A stretch of DNA of 64,000 bases from Mycoplasma sp. E35C (GCF_019873825.1 NZ_CP068418.1:124001-188000); one strand, 5' to 3'. Positions 1 to 10,676 are shown, counted from the first letter of the stretch. Made by a program: numbers and translations. Notes: a model not told the origin generated them from the sequence alone.

Positions 1-55
1 CGATTTGCTTTATTTATAAGGTAAATCATGCTAAGGATAACCTTCTTAGCATTAT

Positions 56-131
56 GGAGTGTTAGCTCAGGTGGGAGAGCATATGCCTTACAAGCATAGG
101 GTCGGGGGTTCGATCCCCTCACACTCCACCA
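56..131 (+). tRNA. tRNA-Val (TAC)
   Basis: Full cloverleaf of 76 nt with an encoded CCA end. The acceptor stem GGAGTGT pairs with ACACTCC, and the anticodon loop CTTACAA places TAC at positions 34-36. It is the first of four closely spaced tRNA genes. A short inverted repeat (ATGCTAAG/CTTAGCAT, 28-52) lies directly upstream. Confidence 0.97.
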
Positions 132-134
132 TGC

Positions 135-210
135 GCCGACTTAGCTCAATCGGCAGAGCAACTGACTTGTAATCAGTAGGTTGTAGGTTCAATTCCTATA
201 GTCGGCACCA
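135..210 (+). tRNA. tRNA-Thr (TGT)
   Basis: 76-nt cloverleaf with encoded CCA. Acceptor GCCGACT pairs with AGTCGGC, and loop CTTGTAA gives anticodon TGT. It starts three bases after the preceding tRNA, so the array is almost certainly co-transcribed and processed. Confidence 0.97.
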
Positions 211-213
211 TAA

Positions 214-289
214 GCTTCTTTAGCTCAGACGGTAGAGCAAGTGACTCTTAATCACTGGGTCGTGGGTTCGATCCCCTCAAGGAGCACCA
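214..289 (+). tRNA. tRNA-Lys (CTT)
   Basis: 76-nt cloverleaf with encoded CCA. Acceptor GCTTCTT pairs with AAGGAGC including one G-T wobble, and loop CTCTTAA gives anticodon CTT, reading AAG. Confidence 0.96.
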
Positions 290-293
290 TGTT

Positions 294-379
294 GCACTCG
301 TGGCGGAACTGGCAGACGCGCTAGACTTAGGATCTAGTGTCTTTACGACGTGGGGGTTCAAGTCCCTTCGGGTGCACCA
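294..379 (+). tRNA. tRNA-Leu (TAG)
   Basis: 86-nt class II tRNA with a long variable arm and encoded CCA. Acceptor GCACTCG pairs with CGGGTGC, and loop CTTAGGA gives anticodon TAG. It is the last of the four-gene array. Confidence 0.96.
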
Positions 380-406
380 TTATTAACACATAGTGTGTGA
401 CTTTCA

Positions 407-474
407 TTAGCGGTAATCTTATTAAAGATTAGTATGTGATACAAAGTACCGCTAAAAAAACGACCGCTTAGGTC
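407..474 (+). ncRNA. structured RNA candidate after the tRNA array
   Basis: TTAGCGGTA (407-415) pairs perfectly with TACCGCTAA (447-455) and encloses a small inner hairpin (ATCTT/AAGAT). The same 5' strand could instead pair with ACCGCTTA (463-470), giving a mutually exclusive fold. A strong terminator follows at 507-536. No known RNA family was recognised; 4.5S RNA, tmRNA and RNase P do not fit. It is either a small RNA or just the 3' trailer of the tRNA transcript. Confidence 0.35.
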
Positions 475-506
475 AATACTCCTTTAATATTTATTTGTAT
501 CATATG

Positions 507-536
507 AATCTTGAAGTGCTACTTCAAGATTTTTTA
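507..536 (+). terminator. intrinsic terminator of the tRNA array
   Basis: Perfect 11-bp hairpin AATCTTGAAGT/ACTTCAAGATT with loop GCT, followed by T-rich sequence. It ends transcription of the four tRNAs and the structured spacer. Confidence 0.85.
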
Positions 537-595
537 TTCAATGAAGAGATATTAACAAGATTTTAATATCAATTCGTAACAATTTTTTTACACTT

Positions 596-626
596 CCTTG
601 AAACAAAATTGTTTCAAGGTTTTTTA
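596..626 (+). terminator. intrinsic terminator
   Basis: Perfect 10-bp hairpin CCTTGAAACA/TGTTTCAAGG with loop AAAT and a T6 tail. It is a second terminator in the 410-base gene-free stretch between tRNA-Leu and the next CDS. Nothing coding was seen in that stretch. Confidence 0.85.
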
Positions 627-731
627 TTTTTAAGCGCATATTTAACCATAAAAAACGATATTGTCAATAAGAAACATACAAGTTTGATTAAAATTTTGCA
701 GACAATATTTTTTCTATTTACAAATTTCTCA

Positions 732-757
732 TTGACCTAAAAATAAAAAACTATAAT
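732..757 (+). promoter_or_regulatory. putative promoter of the SecG-like gene
   Basis: TTGACC at 732-737 and a consensus TATAAT at 752-757 lie about 30 bases before the next start codon. The 14-base spacer is shorter than usual, so the -10 box is the trustworthy part. Confidence 0.45.
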
Positions 758-789
758 ATTATGGTGAAGAATTGGACAATTTAACTGTT

Positions 790-1059
790 ATGGAATGAAC
801 TTTAAAAATGCAAGTTTATCTTGGAGCAAGTATTGCTTGTGTCGTTATTTGTTTGATTCTTTGAGGATTATCAATATATCTGTTTATAAAAAGAAAGAAA
901 TTAATGTCCAACGCACCATCCATTGGTTTTTCAGGAGCAAAAAACACCGTTAATTTAACGTGGTGAGAAAAGAATGGTGGTTATCTAATGTTTGTGCTGG
1001 GTATAATTTTTTTTATGTTTGCAGTTTATGGCTTTACTGAGATTGCAGGCATGAAATAA
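790..1059 (+). CDS. small two-helix membrane protein, possible SecG
   Basis: An 89-residue protein with in-frame UGA tryptophans. It has a hydrophobic helix at about residues 8-30 followed by a KRKK stretch, a Gly/Ser-containing loop with FSGAKN, and a second helix at about 68-86. This length and topology fit SecG, the small accessory subunit of the SecYEG translocon, but the match is by pattern only. It ends 53 bases before ptsG and may be transcribed with it. It is missed when UGA is read as stop. The alternative is an unrelated small membrane protein. Confidence 0.65.
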
Positions 1060-1112
1060 ACTAAAACAGAATAATAAATATAAATAAATTAAAAAATTAG
1101 GAAAATATAAAA

Positions 1113-4082
1113 ATGGCTTCAACTAGTTCTCAATTACGAGGACAAGGTACGAAAAAGAAAAGAATGACCTTCAAAGATTTTCGTGCTAAGTCTAAAGAAG
1201 TAATTGGTAAGTTATCAAGCGGGTTGATGATTCCAATCGCTGTATTACCTATCGCTGGGTTATTACTGGGTATTGGTTCAGCTATCGATAACAACGTTAC
1301 CGACCAAGGTGTTAAGATGTTTGCAGCATTCTTAAAAAACGGTGGTAACTTTATTTTTGGTAATTTACCAGTTTTATTTGCAATTGCGATAGCCGTAGCA
1401 TTCTCTAATCAATCAGGGATTGCTGGGTTTACTGCGTTTGTTGCGTGGTTAACATTTAATGGTTTCCAAAACGCATTAATTGTTGTTCCTTCTACTAATC
1501 ATGATATTACGATCAATGGTGACCCAGAAGTTTTCGTAAAAACTGCTCAATATTTCAATACTTTATACTGATATAAGATTCCAATTCAAGTATTAAATGA
1601 TAACGTTGGGATTAAATCTTTAAACACATCTGTATTTGGTGGTATTATTATCGGTGCATTATCTGCATGATTCTACAACAAATACCACACAATCCAATTA
1701 CCTAAAATTATTGGTTTCTTTAACGGTAACCGTTTTGTTCCAATCGTTACTTCATTAGCAATGGCTCCTATCGCTATTCTATTCTTAATGGTTTGACCTG
1801 GTATTGGTCTTGGACTTAATGAAATTGGAAAAGGATTAGGATTATTAGCTGCTAAGGGTAATACAAACTCATTAATCTTTGGTTATATTGAAAGAGCGTT
1901 AGTGCCGTTTGGTCTTCACCACGCTTTCTATGCTCCTTTATGATATTCATCTGCTGGTGGTAGTATTTCTAATATTGTTTCAACTGGTGAGAGTGGTGTT
2001 ATTCCGTTAATTCAAGCAATGGACCCAGAGACTGGTCAGACTTATGTTTATTTAATTAATGGTATTTCTAAGGCTGAAGCTGGTCAAAAAGAATTAGCTT
2101 CAAACGTTGATCAATTAAGAAATTTTGCTAACTGAAATGAAGTTCTTAGAGCTTTAAACCCAGACCCTAAATTAACAAGTGATGCTCTTGAGGGTGACCA
2201 AAAGATATGATTCTCAATTAACTCACTATTTGCGGGTAAATGAGTTTATTTAACAGGTCAAAAACAAGCTTACCAACTTACATTTAAAACATTTGGTCAA
2301 TCAACTTTAAACATTCCTGCTGCTATTGCTGGTGTTGATGGATTGAATGCTATGCAGTTGAGAGATGCAATTCAATCAACTGGTCTTCCATATAAAGTTC
2401 AAAATACTGATACATTCGTTGCTGCTTTCCCTGGTGTAAACCCTGGTCAATATTCACAAGGTAAATATGCATTCATGATCTTTGGTCTTCCTGCTGCTGC
2501 TGTAGCTATGGTTATGGCTGCTCCTAAGGATCAAAGAAAATACGCTGCATCAATGGTGCTATCAGCTGGTTTCACTTCATTACTAACTGGTATTACAGAA
2601 CCAATCGAATTCACATTCTTGTTCTTAGCTCCTTGATTATTCTGAGGATTCCACGCAATTATGTGTGCGATCTCATTCTGATTAACAACACTAGCTGGTG
2701 GTAACATCGGACAAACATTCTCTGGTGGTTTAATCGACCTTGGTATCTATGGTTTCTTACCAGACGGAACTGGACAAGACGTAAGAAGCTGAATTCCAAT
2801 TGTGATTGGATTATTCTACATTCCAATTTACTTCTTTGCCTTCTACTTCTTCATTAAGAAATTTGATCTGAAAACACCTGGACGTGGTGGTAATAAGTTA
2901 TACACAAAAGCTGATTACAAAGAAAAACTTGAATCTAAACAAAACAAAGCTACTGGTAAAGTAACTGCTCTTCAATTAACTTCTTACCAATTAATTGAAG
3001 CATTCGGTGGTGCTGATAACATTACAGCTGTTAATGCTTGTGCTACTAAGTTAAGAGTATCTGTTAAAGATAAGAAAGAAGTTGACTTTGATAGAGTAAA
3101 TGCATTAGGTTCTGTGGGAACTTATGCAATCAGTGATACATTAGTTCATGCTGTTTATGGTGGTGAAGCTGACTTAATTAAATCAAATATGTTGAAGATG
3201 TTATCTGATGGTTATGATGATTCAGAAATCAAATCAGTAATAAAATCAACAGATGAACCAAAAGTTGAAGAACCTAAACCAACTAAACAAGAACCAAACA
3301 CTGATCCAGAATACATCGATGACACACCAAGAGCAGCACTAAATCCAACAAAAGCTGAAAAACCAGCTCAAACTCCTGCTCCTACTCCAACTCCAGTTGA
3401 AAAACCTGCTCCAACTCCTACACCAACTGCAACTCATACACCAACTGTAACTGTAAAACCTACTCCTGCCCCAACACCTAATAAGTGAATTGGTCCAGAT
3501 CCAGTATTCCCTATTGAAGACGAAAAAACTAAAGAAATCGACCCTTCAATGCCAAAAGCATCTCCAGAAGTAGATAAGGAAGACTCAGAAGTTGTTGAAG
3601 TATACAGCCCAGTTAAAGGTGTGGTAAGTGACTTAGCTAAATTACCTGATCCTTCATTTGCTGGTAAGATGATGGGTGATGGTGTAAGTATTGAACCAGA
3701 TGATGAAATGTTCTATGCCCCTGTAAGTGGTAAATTAGAATTAGCTTACAACACAGGACACGCATACTTCTTTGAATCAAAAGGTGCTAAGGTGTTAATT
3801 CACATCGGAATTGATACAGTTTCACTAAACTCAAACAATTCTGATACAAGCAACTTAATTGGTTTTGCAATGTTTGCCAAATCAGGTGATCAAGTAACAT
3901 ACAAAAACTCACCAATTGTTAAGGCTAACTTAGAATTAATCAAGAAGAAAGAACTAAAAACTTCAACCCCAGTTTTAGCTTTAACTGAAACACTAGCCAA
4001 CTATGACATTCAACTAGTTAAAAAACCTGGTGATAAAGTTAATGTAGGTGATATCTTATTCAAATTAATTAAAAAGAATTAA
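1113..4082 (+). CDS. ptsG: PTS glucose-type permease, fused EIICBA
   Basis: A 989-residue fused sugar permease of the phosphotransferase system. It imports glucose or a related hexose and phosphorylates it with phosphate from HPr. The N-terminal IIC channel is strongly hydrophobic (for example GLMIPIAVLPIAGLLLGIG, about residues 35-53). The IIB domain begins near residue 620, with the phospho-cysteine at 643 in NACATKLR. A Pro/Thr-rich linker (PTPTPVEKPAPTPTPT) occupies roughly residues 705-815. The IIA domain begins at YSPVKGVV and carries the phospho-histidine at about 897 in LIHIGIDTV. Single-chain C-B-A fusions are known in mycoplasmas. The stop is TAA, and several internal UGA codons encode Trp. 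Confidence 0.95.
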
Positions 4083-4177
4083 TTGATCACATAATAAAAT
4101 TTAAAATAGAGTGCATTAATTGCACTTTATTTTTTTTATTTTTAAATATAAGTAATAACAATTTAAAAAACAAAATT

Positions 4178-5665
4178 ATGAGTGGAAGTAACTGTATTAA
4201 AAAACATGTCTGCGATGGCAGCGGTTTTGACTTCAAAGATAAATACCAAAACCTAAAAGGTATGATCAACAATGAGTTTGTTGGCTCTAGTAAGTTAGTA
4301 GAAATTAAATCACCAATTGATAATGAAGTAAGCGGATCATTCTACGGAATGACTGGTGCTGAAATTGATGATGCTTATGAAAAAGCAAATGAAGCTTTTA
4401 AAATTTGATCAAAACAACCATACGAATATCGTAAAAACAAAATTCTGAAGTTTGCAGAGTTATTAGAAAAATACAAAGAAGAATTTGCTTGTTTATTAGC
4501 AGATAATATTGCAAAAGCTTACAAAGAATCTTTAACTGAAGTTGAACGTTCAATTATTTATATTTATGACACAGTTAAAGTTTATGAAAACATGATCAAT
4601 AACCCATTAGTTATTGGCGAAGATGTTCATAAAGTTAAAAACAAAACTGGAAAATTCACAAGAGAACCATTAGGTGTAGCATTAAATATTTCTCCATGAA
4701 ATTACCCACTAAATACACCATTATCAAAAATGATCCCAACATTAATTGCTGGTAATACAGTAGTTTATAAAGTAGCAACTCAAGCTGCAATTGTGGGAAT
4801 TAGAATGGCACAAGTGTTCAAAGAAGCTGGTTTTGATCCAGGAGTTGTGCAATGTGTTGTTGGTTTAGGTCGTGAGATTGGTGATAAATTAAATACCAAC
4901 AAACACATTAAAAGCATTTCATTTACAGGTAGTACACCTGTAGGATTGGCATTATTAAAACAATCTGCTGTTGGTAACATTTCATTAGAATTAGGTGGTA
5001 AAGACGGAGCTTTAGTATTAAGCGATTATGACCGTAATAGTACTCCTAAAGAAATCGTTAAGGGTGCTTTTAGTTACTCTGGACAACGTTGTACAGCAAT
5101 CAAACGTGTTTTTGTTAAAGAACAAGATGCTGACGAATTTATCCAATTAATGAAAGAAGAAGTCAAAAAATTACAATTAGGTAATCCAATTGATAACCCT
5201 TCATTAGTACCAGTAATTGATAAATCGGCTGCTGATTTTATTAAAGAACTATACGAAGACGCAGTATCTAAAAAAGCAGAAGTTGTCCTAGGCGGAACTT
5301 TTGAAAATAACTGAATTGATGCGATTTTATTAGATAAAGTTACACCAGATATGCGTGTAGCATGAGAAGAACCATTTGGTCCAATCTTACCAATCATTCG
5401 TGTTAAAGATGATGCAGAAATGATCAGATTACACAACGAATCACAGTACGGTCTTCAAGCAAGTATTTTTACAACTTCAAAATCTAAATTTGAAGAAATT
5501 GCACCAAAACTAGAAGCAGGAACAATAAACTGAAACCGTTCTTCTTCAAGAGGTCCTGACATCTTCCCATTCTTAGGGGTTAAAGACTCAGGTGTGGGTG
5601 TTCAAGGTATTACTGATACGATTTTATCAGTGACTCGTTATAAAGGTTTTATTTATAATGAATAA
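4178..5665 (+). CDS. gapN: NADP-dependent non-phosphorylating glyceraldehyde-3-phosphate dehydrogenase
   Basis: A 495-residue aldehyde dehydrogenase superfamily protein. Seen are the cofactor region (ISPWNYPLN, FTGSTPVG), the catalytic Glu at 271 in LELGGKDG, the nucleophilic Cys at 305 in GQRCTAIKR, and EEPFGPILP near the C terminus. GapN oxidises glyceraldehyde-3-phosphate directly to 3-phosphoglycerate and makes NADPH, useful in an organism with few other NADPH sources. The start used gives an N-terminal extension of about 27 residues; a later Met (MINNEFVG) is possible. A different aldehyde substrate cannot be excluded from sequence alone. Confidence 0.88.
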
Positions 5666-5737
5666 TTTTTAATATATAATATTAAGGACACTTTTATATA
5701 AAGTCAGAATAATATTAAGGTTTATTAAAATATAAAA

Positions 5738-6034
5738 ATGAAAAAAGATATTCATCCAACATTAAATAAAGTGGCTTTTTTATGTTCTTCTTGTAATACT
5801 AAGTTCGAACTTTTGTCAGTAATTAAAGCTAAAGAAGTTCCAATGGATGTATGCAGCCACTGCCACAGCTTCTATATTGGTGAAACTACTCAACAAGTAG
5901 TTAAAGGTCGTGCTGAAAAATTATCAGGTAAATTCAACCAAGGTAAAACTCACATGACTAAAAAACCAGAAGTTGACAAAAAAGCTTCAGTTAAAAAATC
6001 AAACGACAAATCTAAATCTCTTAAAGATTTATAA
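5738..6034 (+). CDS. rpmE: 50S ribosomal protein L31
   Basis: A 98-residue L31 with two zinc-binding pairs, CSSC and CSHC, so it is the zinc-containing (C+) type. The opening MKKDIHP is typical. The C-terminal Lys-rich tail makes it longer than the usual 66-75 residues. It is monocistronic, with a terminator directly downstream. Confidence 0.96.
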   Translation: MKKDIHPTLNKVAFLCSSCNTKFELLSVIKAKEVPMDVCSHCHSFYIGETTQQVVKGRAEKLSGKFNQGKTHMTKKPEVDKKASVKKSNDKSKSLKDL

Positions 6035-6053
6035 AACCTTAATAACTAATCAA

Positions 6054-6095
6054 ACAAACAATGCCAAATGCTAAATTTGGATTGTTTGTTTTTTA
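6054..6095 (+). terminator. intrinsic terminator after rpmE
   Basis: ACAAACAAT (6054-6062) pairs with ATTGTTTGT (6081-6089), extended inside by CCAAAT/ATTTGG, and a T6 tail follows. Confidence 0.88.
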
Positions 6096-6116
6096 TTTAT
6101 TTTTGTCTATATAGCT

Positions 6117-7199
6117 ATGGAATACAATAAACAGATGTATGAAACTTTATTAGCAATTCGAACTAATGCTAATAAATTAAATAAAGAATTAGAAACTTTA
6201 TCTGATGACTTTAAAAGAATTCAAGCAATTAATAAAGAACTAAAACAAAAAAAACAATTGCTAGAAACCTTTGAAATTTACGATAAATTAGTTATTAATG
6301 GTCTAGAAGCTGAAAAAGTAATTAATGACAACTCAATGAAAGAGTTTCATGAATTAGCCATTATTGATCTAGATGAAGCTAAAAGCAAAATTCCAGATTT
6401 AGAAGATAAACTAAAAATCTTATTACTACCAGCTGACCCTAACGATGATAAAGAAGTTATCGTTGAAATGCGTCCTGCTGCTGGTGGTGATGAATCTTCA
6501 ATCTTTGTTGGTAATATGTTTGATTTATATAAAGAATATTGCTCAAAACAAGGTTGAAAGATCAATGTTATTGAAATGTTATCTACATCAGTTGGATATA
6601 GCTTTATTTCATTTGAAATCAACGGTGAAGATGTTTATTCAAAAATGAAGTTTGAATCAGGCGTGCACCGTGTACAACGTGTACCAGCAACAGAAGCTAA
6701 GGGAAGAGTTCATACTTCAACAATTACGGTTGCTGTATTACCCCAACAAGATGATGTTGAAATTGAAATCAACCCATCTGATCTAAGAATTGATACCTAC
6801 CGTGCTTCTGGTGCTGGTGGTCAACACGTTAATCGAACTGAAAGTGCTGTGCGTATTACTCACATTCCAACAGGGATTGTGGCTGCTTGTCAAGAAGGTA
6901 AGTCACAAATTGCTAACCGTGAAACAGCCATGAAGATGTTACGTTCAAAACTTTGAGAAGCTGCTCAAAAAGAACAAAACGATGCTTTATCTGAATTAAG
7001 AAAAAACCAAGTAGGTTCTGGTGATCGTGCTGAAAAAATCAGAACATATAACTACCCACAAAACCGTGTAACTGATCACCGTATTAATATGACTCTTAAT
7101 AACCTTGATCGTTTTATGATGGGTGATATTGATGAAATGATTGATGCTTTACGTTCAAAAGAACAAGAAGAAAAGATGAAATCAATCATGAATGAATAA
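6117..7199 (+). CDS. prfA: peptide chain release factor 1
   Basis: A 360-residue class I release factor that ends translation at UAA and UAG. The stop-recognition tripeptide PAT is seen in [14 protein letters not shown], and the peptidyl-hydrolysis GGQ motif in [16 protein letters not shown] marks it as RF1 rather than RF2. RF2 is not expected because UGA is sense here. The next gene starts two bases after the stop codon and encodes the enzyme that methylates this GGQ glutamine, a classic operon pairing. Confidence 0.97.
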
Positions 7200-7201
7200 T
7201 C

Positions 7202-8050
7202 ATGACTTTTCACGAATTAATTAATTATTTATCAAAAAACTACGAAAAATATCAAGAAAACTATTCTTGATTATTTTTTTTATTAATCAAATATTACTCT
7301 CAAAAAATTAATGACAAAACCGATCTAATCTCATTAAGGAATGAAGTAATTGATTTTAATTTTGATGACTTCATCAAAGATTGTGATCGAATTTATCATG
7401 ATCAATACCCAGTCGAATATATTATCAAAGAAGTTGAAATTAACGATTTAAAACTTTATGTTGATGAAAATGTTTTGATTCCGAGACATGATACCAATCC
7501 AGTAATTTTTAAGTTTTTAGATCACATTAACAAACGCAATGATGTAAGTAATGTTTTAGATATTTGCTGTGGTTCAGGATTGATTGGATTAAGTATTAAA
7601 AAGCATAATTCAAAATACCATGTTTATGGCTCAGATATTTCAAAATCTGCGGTAAAAATAGCTAATTTTAACGCTGTAAAAAATTTATTAAGCGTTAAAT
7701 TTTACGTTGCAGATTACTTAGAAATTTTTGAACAATTACCTGTTGAAATTGATGCAGTGATAATCAACCCACCATACTTAGATGAAGAATTAAAAACTAA
7801 CTTTATTAAAGAAATAAGTTATGAACCATTCAATGCTTTGTTTGCCAAAAACAACGGAACTTATTTTTATGAAGAAATGTTTAAATATCTAACAACTAAA
7901 AAACACAACATTAAAGTTTTAGCAATGGAATTAGCTCAACCCATTCATGATCGCATCAATCAATTATTAAAAGAATATAATTTAAGTGATAAAGCATCAT
8001 TCTTTAATGATGATAATGATAAATTGCGAGGTTTTATTATTGAATGATAA
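7202..8050 (+). CDS. prmC: release factor glutamine N5-methyltransferase
   Basis: A 282-residue SAM-dependent methyltransferase that modifies the GGQ glutamine of release factor 1. Motifs seen are the SAM-binding stretch LDICCGSGLIGLSI, the acidic GSDIS, and the catalytic INPPYL. The true end lies past an in-frame UGA (Trp) at 8045 and reaches TAA at 8050, so it overlaps the next gene by seven bases. The N-terminal helical part is translated through a UGA near codon 25. Confidence 0.94.
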
Positions 8051-8598
8051 TCTTAGATATAAAAAAAGACCTTGATGAAATTGTTAAAGCTATTAATTCA
8101 GATAAATTATTAATTGTCCCAACAGATACACTTTATGGTGTGGTTTGTAAAAATAAAGATAAGATTTATGAATTAAAAAAAAGAGATTTAAATAAAAAAC
8201 TAATTTATTTTTGTTCTGACATATATCAAACAGGAATTAAAGATGAATTATTTTTAAAGTTAGCCAATAAATTTTGACCAGGGAAATTAACGTTAATTTT
8301 AGATGGTGTAAGTTATCGCATTCCAAACCAACCTGAATTTTTAAAAATCTTAAAAATCGTCGGTAAAATTTACTCATCTAGTGCTAACATTAGCAATCAT
8401 GAACCTTACAAAACATGACAAGAATATGCTAATGATGAATACTTTAAAAACCAAAAAGATTTAGTTTTAATCAAGGGTAGTATTAATTCATCAACAGGAT
8501 CAACAATCTATGATCTAGATAAAAAACAAATTTTACGTGAAGGCGATCTAACGAATGAATTAAAACAATACTTACTAACAATGTCGATTAATTCTTAA
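8044..8598 (+). CDS. Sua5/YciO/YrdC-family protein, threonylcarbamoyl-AMP synthase
   Basis: A 184-residue YrdC-domain protein. IVPTDTLYGVVCKN near the N terminus is the family signature, and FWPGKLTLIL and SSANIS follow as in TsaC/YwlC. The enzyme makes threonylcarbamoyl-adenylate from threonine, bicarbonate and ATP for t6A37 of ANN-decoding tRNAs. It lies downstream of, and overlaps, prmC, as in many Firmicutes. It is short for the family and lacks the C-terminal Sua5 domain, so TsaC-type is the best reading. Confidence 0.85.
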
Positions 8599-8686
8599 AT
8601 TGGTTTTAAAAATCTATTGATCTAGTTAATGATTAAAAAATATAAGAATATAATTAATGAGTAATTCCTAAATATAAGAAATAACT

Positions 8687-9157
8687 ATGGCTAAAAGAAA
8701 AATCATATTAGTAGCTGATCATACGGGTGTTTTGTTAAAACAAGAATTAATCGGAATGTTAAAAACTGAATACCATGATCAATTCGAAGTAATTGATTTA
8801 GGTTCTCACGATGAAACAGCTCCTGATGATTACCCTGATTTTGCTTTTATGTTAGAAGATTATTTCAAAGATGAAAACTCAACAAATATTGGGGTTGCAA
8901 TCTGTGGAACAGGTGTAGGAATTTGCATTGCTGCTAATAAAATTAAAAATGTTAGAGCAGGATTAGTTTTTGAAGCTAAGGATGCAGCCTTGGCAATTCA
9001 GCATGATAAATGCAATGTTTTAGTTATTGGTGCAAGAATTACAACAATCGATGAATCAAAAGAGATTCTTAGAAGATTCTTAAGTGCTGAATTTGAAGGT
9101 GGAAGACACGAAAGAAGGGTTAATAAAATTAGTGAATATGAAAAAAATAAAAAATAA
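8687..9157 (+). CDS. rpiB: ribose-5-phosphate isomerase B
   Basis: A 156-residue RpiB/LacAB-family isomerase. ADHTG near the N terminus and the active-site stretch GVAICGTGVGICIAANK (with its Cys) are typical, and RHERRV follows near the C terminus. It interconverts ribose-5-phosphate and ribulose-5-phosphate in the pentose phosphate pathway. A TATAAT box lies at 8649-8654. The next gene begins inside its 3' end. Confidence 0.92.
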   Translation: MAKRKIILVADHTGVLLKQELIGMLKTEYHDQFEVIDLGSHDETAPDDYPDFAFMLEDYFKDENSTNIGVAICGTGVGICIAANKIKNVRAGLVFEAKDAALAIQHDKCNVLVIGARITTIDESKEILRRFLSAEFEGGRHERRVNKISEYEKNKK

Positions 9158-9623
9158 AAAACCTAAAGATCCACTTAAAGCAAATTACTTTAAATTGAAT
9201 CTTGTTCCAGAAGAACTAAAATCAGCCAGAAAAAAATCATACGCATTCTTTGGATTAGCAATTATTTTTATGCTTATTGCAGTGGTGTTCATTGCTTTAA
9301 GTGGAGCTGCTTACAAAGAAATTCTTGATAGTGAAACATCAGATCAACAAAAATTAGAGTTCATTAGAAAAGTTAGCAGTACTGGTTTATTTAGTTTAGT
9401 TGAACCCTCAATTGATGAGATTAATACAATTGATTTAGAAATTACACCATTATTCAATCAAGCTGTTGGTGATGTGCGGATCGCTTTGGGAGTGACATCG
9501 ATTACAAGCTTTGTTTTAGCAATCATCTTTACAATCACTTCTTACATGTATTTCTTAGGTTCAGTAAAGATCCCTGAAACCAACATGAATACAAACAACA
9601 TTCCAATTAATAAAAATCTTTAA
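9138..9623 (+). CDS. membrane protein of unknown function
   Basis: A 161-residue protein with a very basic N terminus (MKKIKNKKPK), a transmembrane helix at about residues 36-58, an extracytoplasmic stretch of about 60 residues, and a second helix at about 120-142. It is not recognised as a named family. The ATG at 9138 was chosen because the frame upstream lies wholly inside rpiB; this gives a 20-base overlap and probable translational coupling. Confidence 0.75.
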   Translation: MKKIKNKKPKDPLKANYFKLNLVPEELKSARKKSYAFFGLAIIFMLIAVVFIALSGAAYKEILDSETSDQQKLEFIRKVSSTGLFSLVEPSIDEINTIDLEITPLFNQAVGDVRIALGVTSITSFVLAIIFTITSYMYFLGSVKIPETNMNTNNIPINKNL

Positions 9624-9668
9624 TCTTTTTTGATAAAAAAAACATATCTTGAATAAATAATTCATTAT

Positions 9669-10193
9669 ATGCATCAAAATCGAGGAATGTTTCTTGAAAC
9701 ATTAATCAACAATACGATTAAACATAATGAATTAGCCCCAAAAGGGCTAATTTTTAAACGTCATTTGCCAATTAATGTTTACAGCTTTGCTAATACCAAA
9801 GTAACGGGTTGATTGAAAGAAAAAACCCAAACGGATTATTATGGTTTATACAAAGGTTTTTTCTTTGATTTTGATGCCAAACAAAGCTCTAAGCTTAATT
9901 ATTCATTAAGTAATATTAAAACCCACCAATTAGAACATTTAAGAAGAATAAGACAACACGGTGGTTTAGCATTTATTTTGCTACTAATAGTTCCCAAAGA
10001 AAAGTTCTATATGATCCCAATTAAAAAAATTGATTCTTGATTAAAAAATCAAGAATCAAAAACAATTCAATATCAATGGATAGTTGCTAATTCAATTGAA
10101 TTAGAACTATATTATCCTGGTGTAATCGGGATATTTGAAGGGTTAGAACAATGAATTAATGCGATTAGTAATCGCCATCTTCCTTTTGCTTAA
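9669..10193 (+). CDS. recU: Holliday junction resolvase RecU
   Basis: A 174-residue RecU-family nuclease that cleaves four-way junctions in recombination. NRGMFLE at the N terminus, TDYYGLYKG with FDFDAKQSS (catalytic acidic and lysine residues), and HQLEHLRRIRQHGG all match the family. RecU is the Gram-positive and mollicute counterpart of RuvC. Two in-frame UGA codons are read as Trp. Its 3' end overlaps the convergent HU gene by 29 bases. Confidence 0.92.
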
Positions 10194-10536
10194 AAAAACC
10201 TCTTGGTTTTCTTTTAGGTTGTAATAATTCATCATCTTCACTTACGTATTTTCACTTAATTGTTGAAGCAACTTCTTTAAGTGGTTTAGCAGCACGGAAC
10301 TTTACCTTTGGTTTAGGTGGAATTCTTGTTTGAGCCCCTGTAATTGGATCAACTGAAATTCGTTCACGACCAATTGTTACTCTAAAAGTTCCCAGTTCAG
10401 GTAATCTTACTTGACCTTCGGTTTTAATTTCTTTTTTTACCAAATCACTATATACTTGGAAGCATTCTTTTATCAACTTAGGATTAGCCCCAGTACATTC
10501 AGCGATAATTTTGCAGATTTCTGATTTAGTTAACAT
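10165..10536 (-). CDS. hup: HU-family DNA-binding protein with C-terminal extension
   Basis: A 123-residue protein. The first 94 residues form a standard HU/IHF fold: helical N terminus, GTFRV, then the DNA-binding arm around RERISVDPITGAQTRIPPK, and FRAAKPLK. Reading the UGA at 10252 as Trp adds 29 residues with a basic/acidic tail (LLQPKRKPRGFFKQKEDGDY) not found in ordinary 90-residue HU. It bends and compacts DNA. It is convergent with recU and shares 29 bases with it. Confidence 0.9.
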
Positions 10537-10676
10537 TTTTTATGTACAAATATAATTGTTAATATTTTAATATTTTTTAAACCAAGTTATGTAATAGATT
10601 AAAAATATTTATATCTTTTCTTAAAATCTGTTAATATAATGTGGTATATAAAAATTTAATAAAATATTTTCTGTGT

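Noticed and set aside
407-474. Structured spacer as 4.5S (SRP) RNA
   Set aside because: It lacks the conserved GGAA tetraloop and the asymmetric loop of the SRP Alu-less hairpin.
1572-2342. Apparent breaks in ptsG and many other genes
   Set aside because: All interruptions are TGA, which is Trp in this organism; they fall at conserved Trp or aromatic positions, so these are not pseudogenes.
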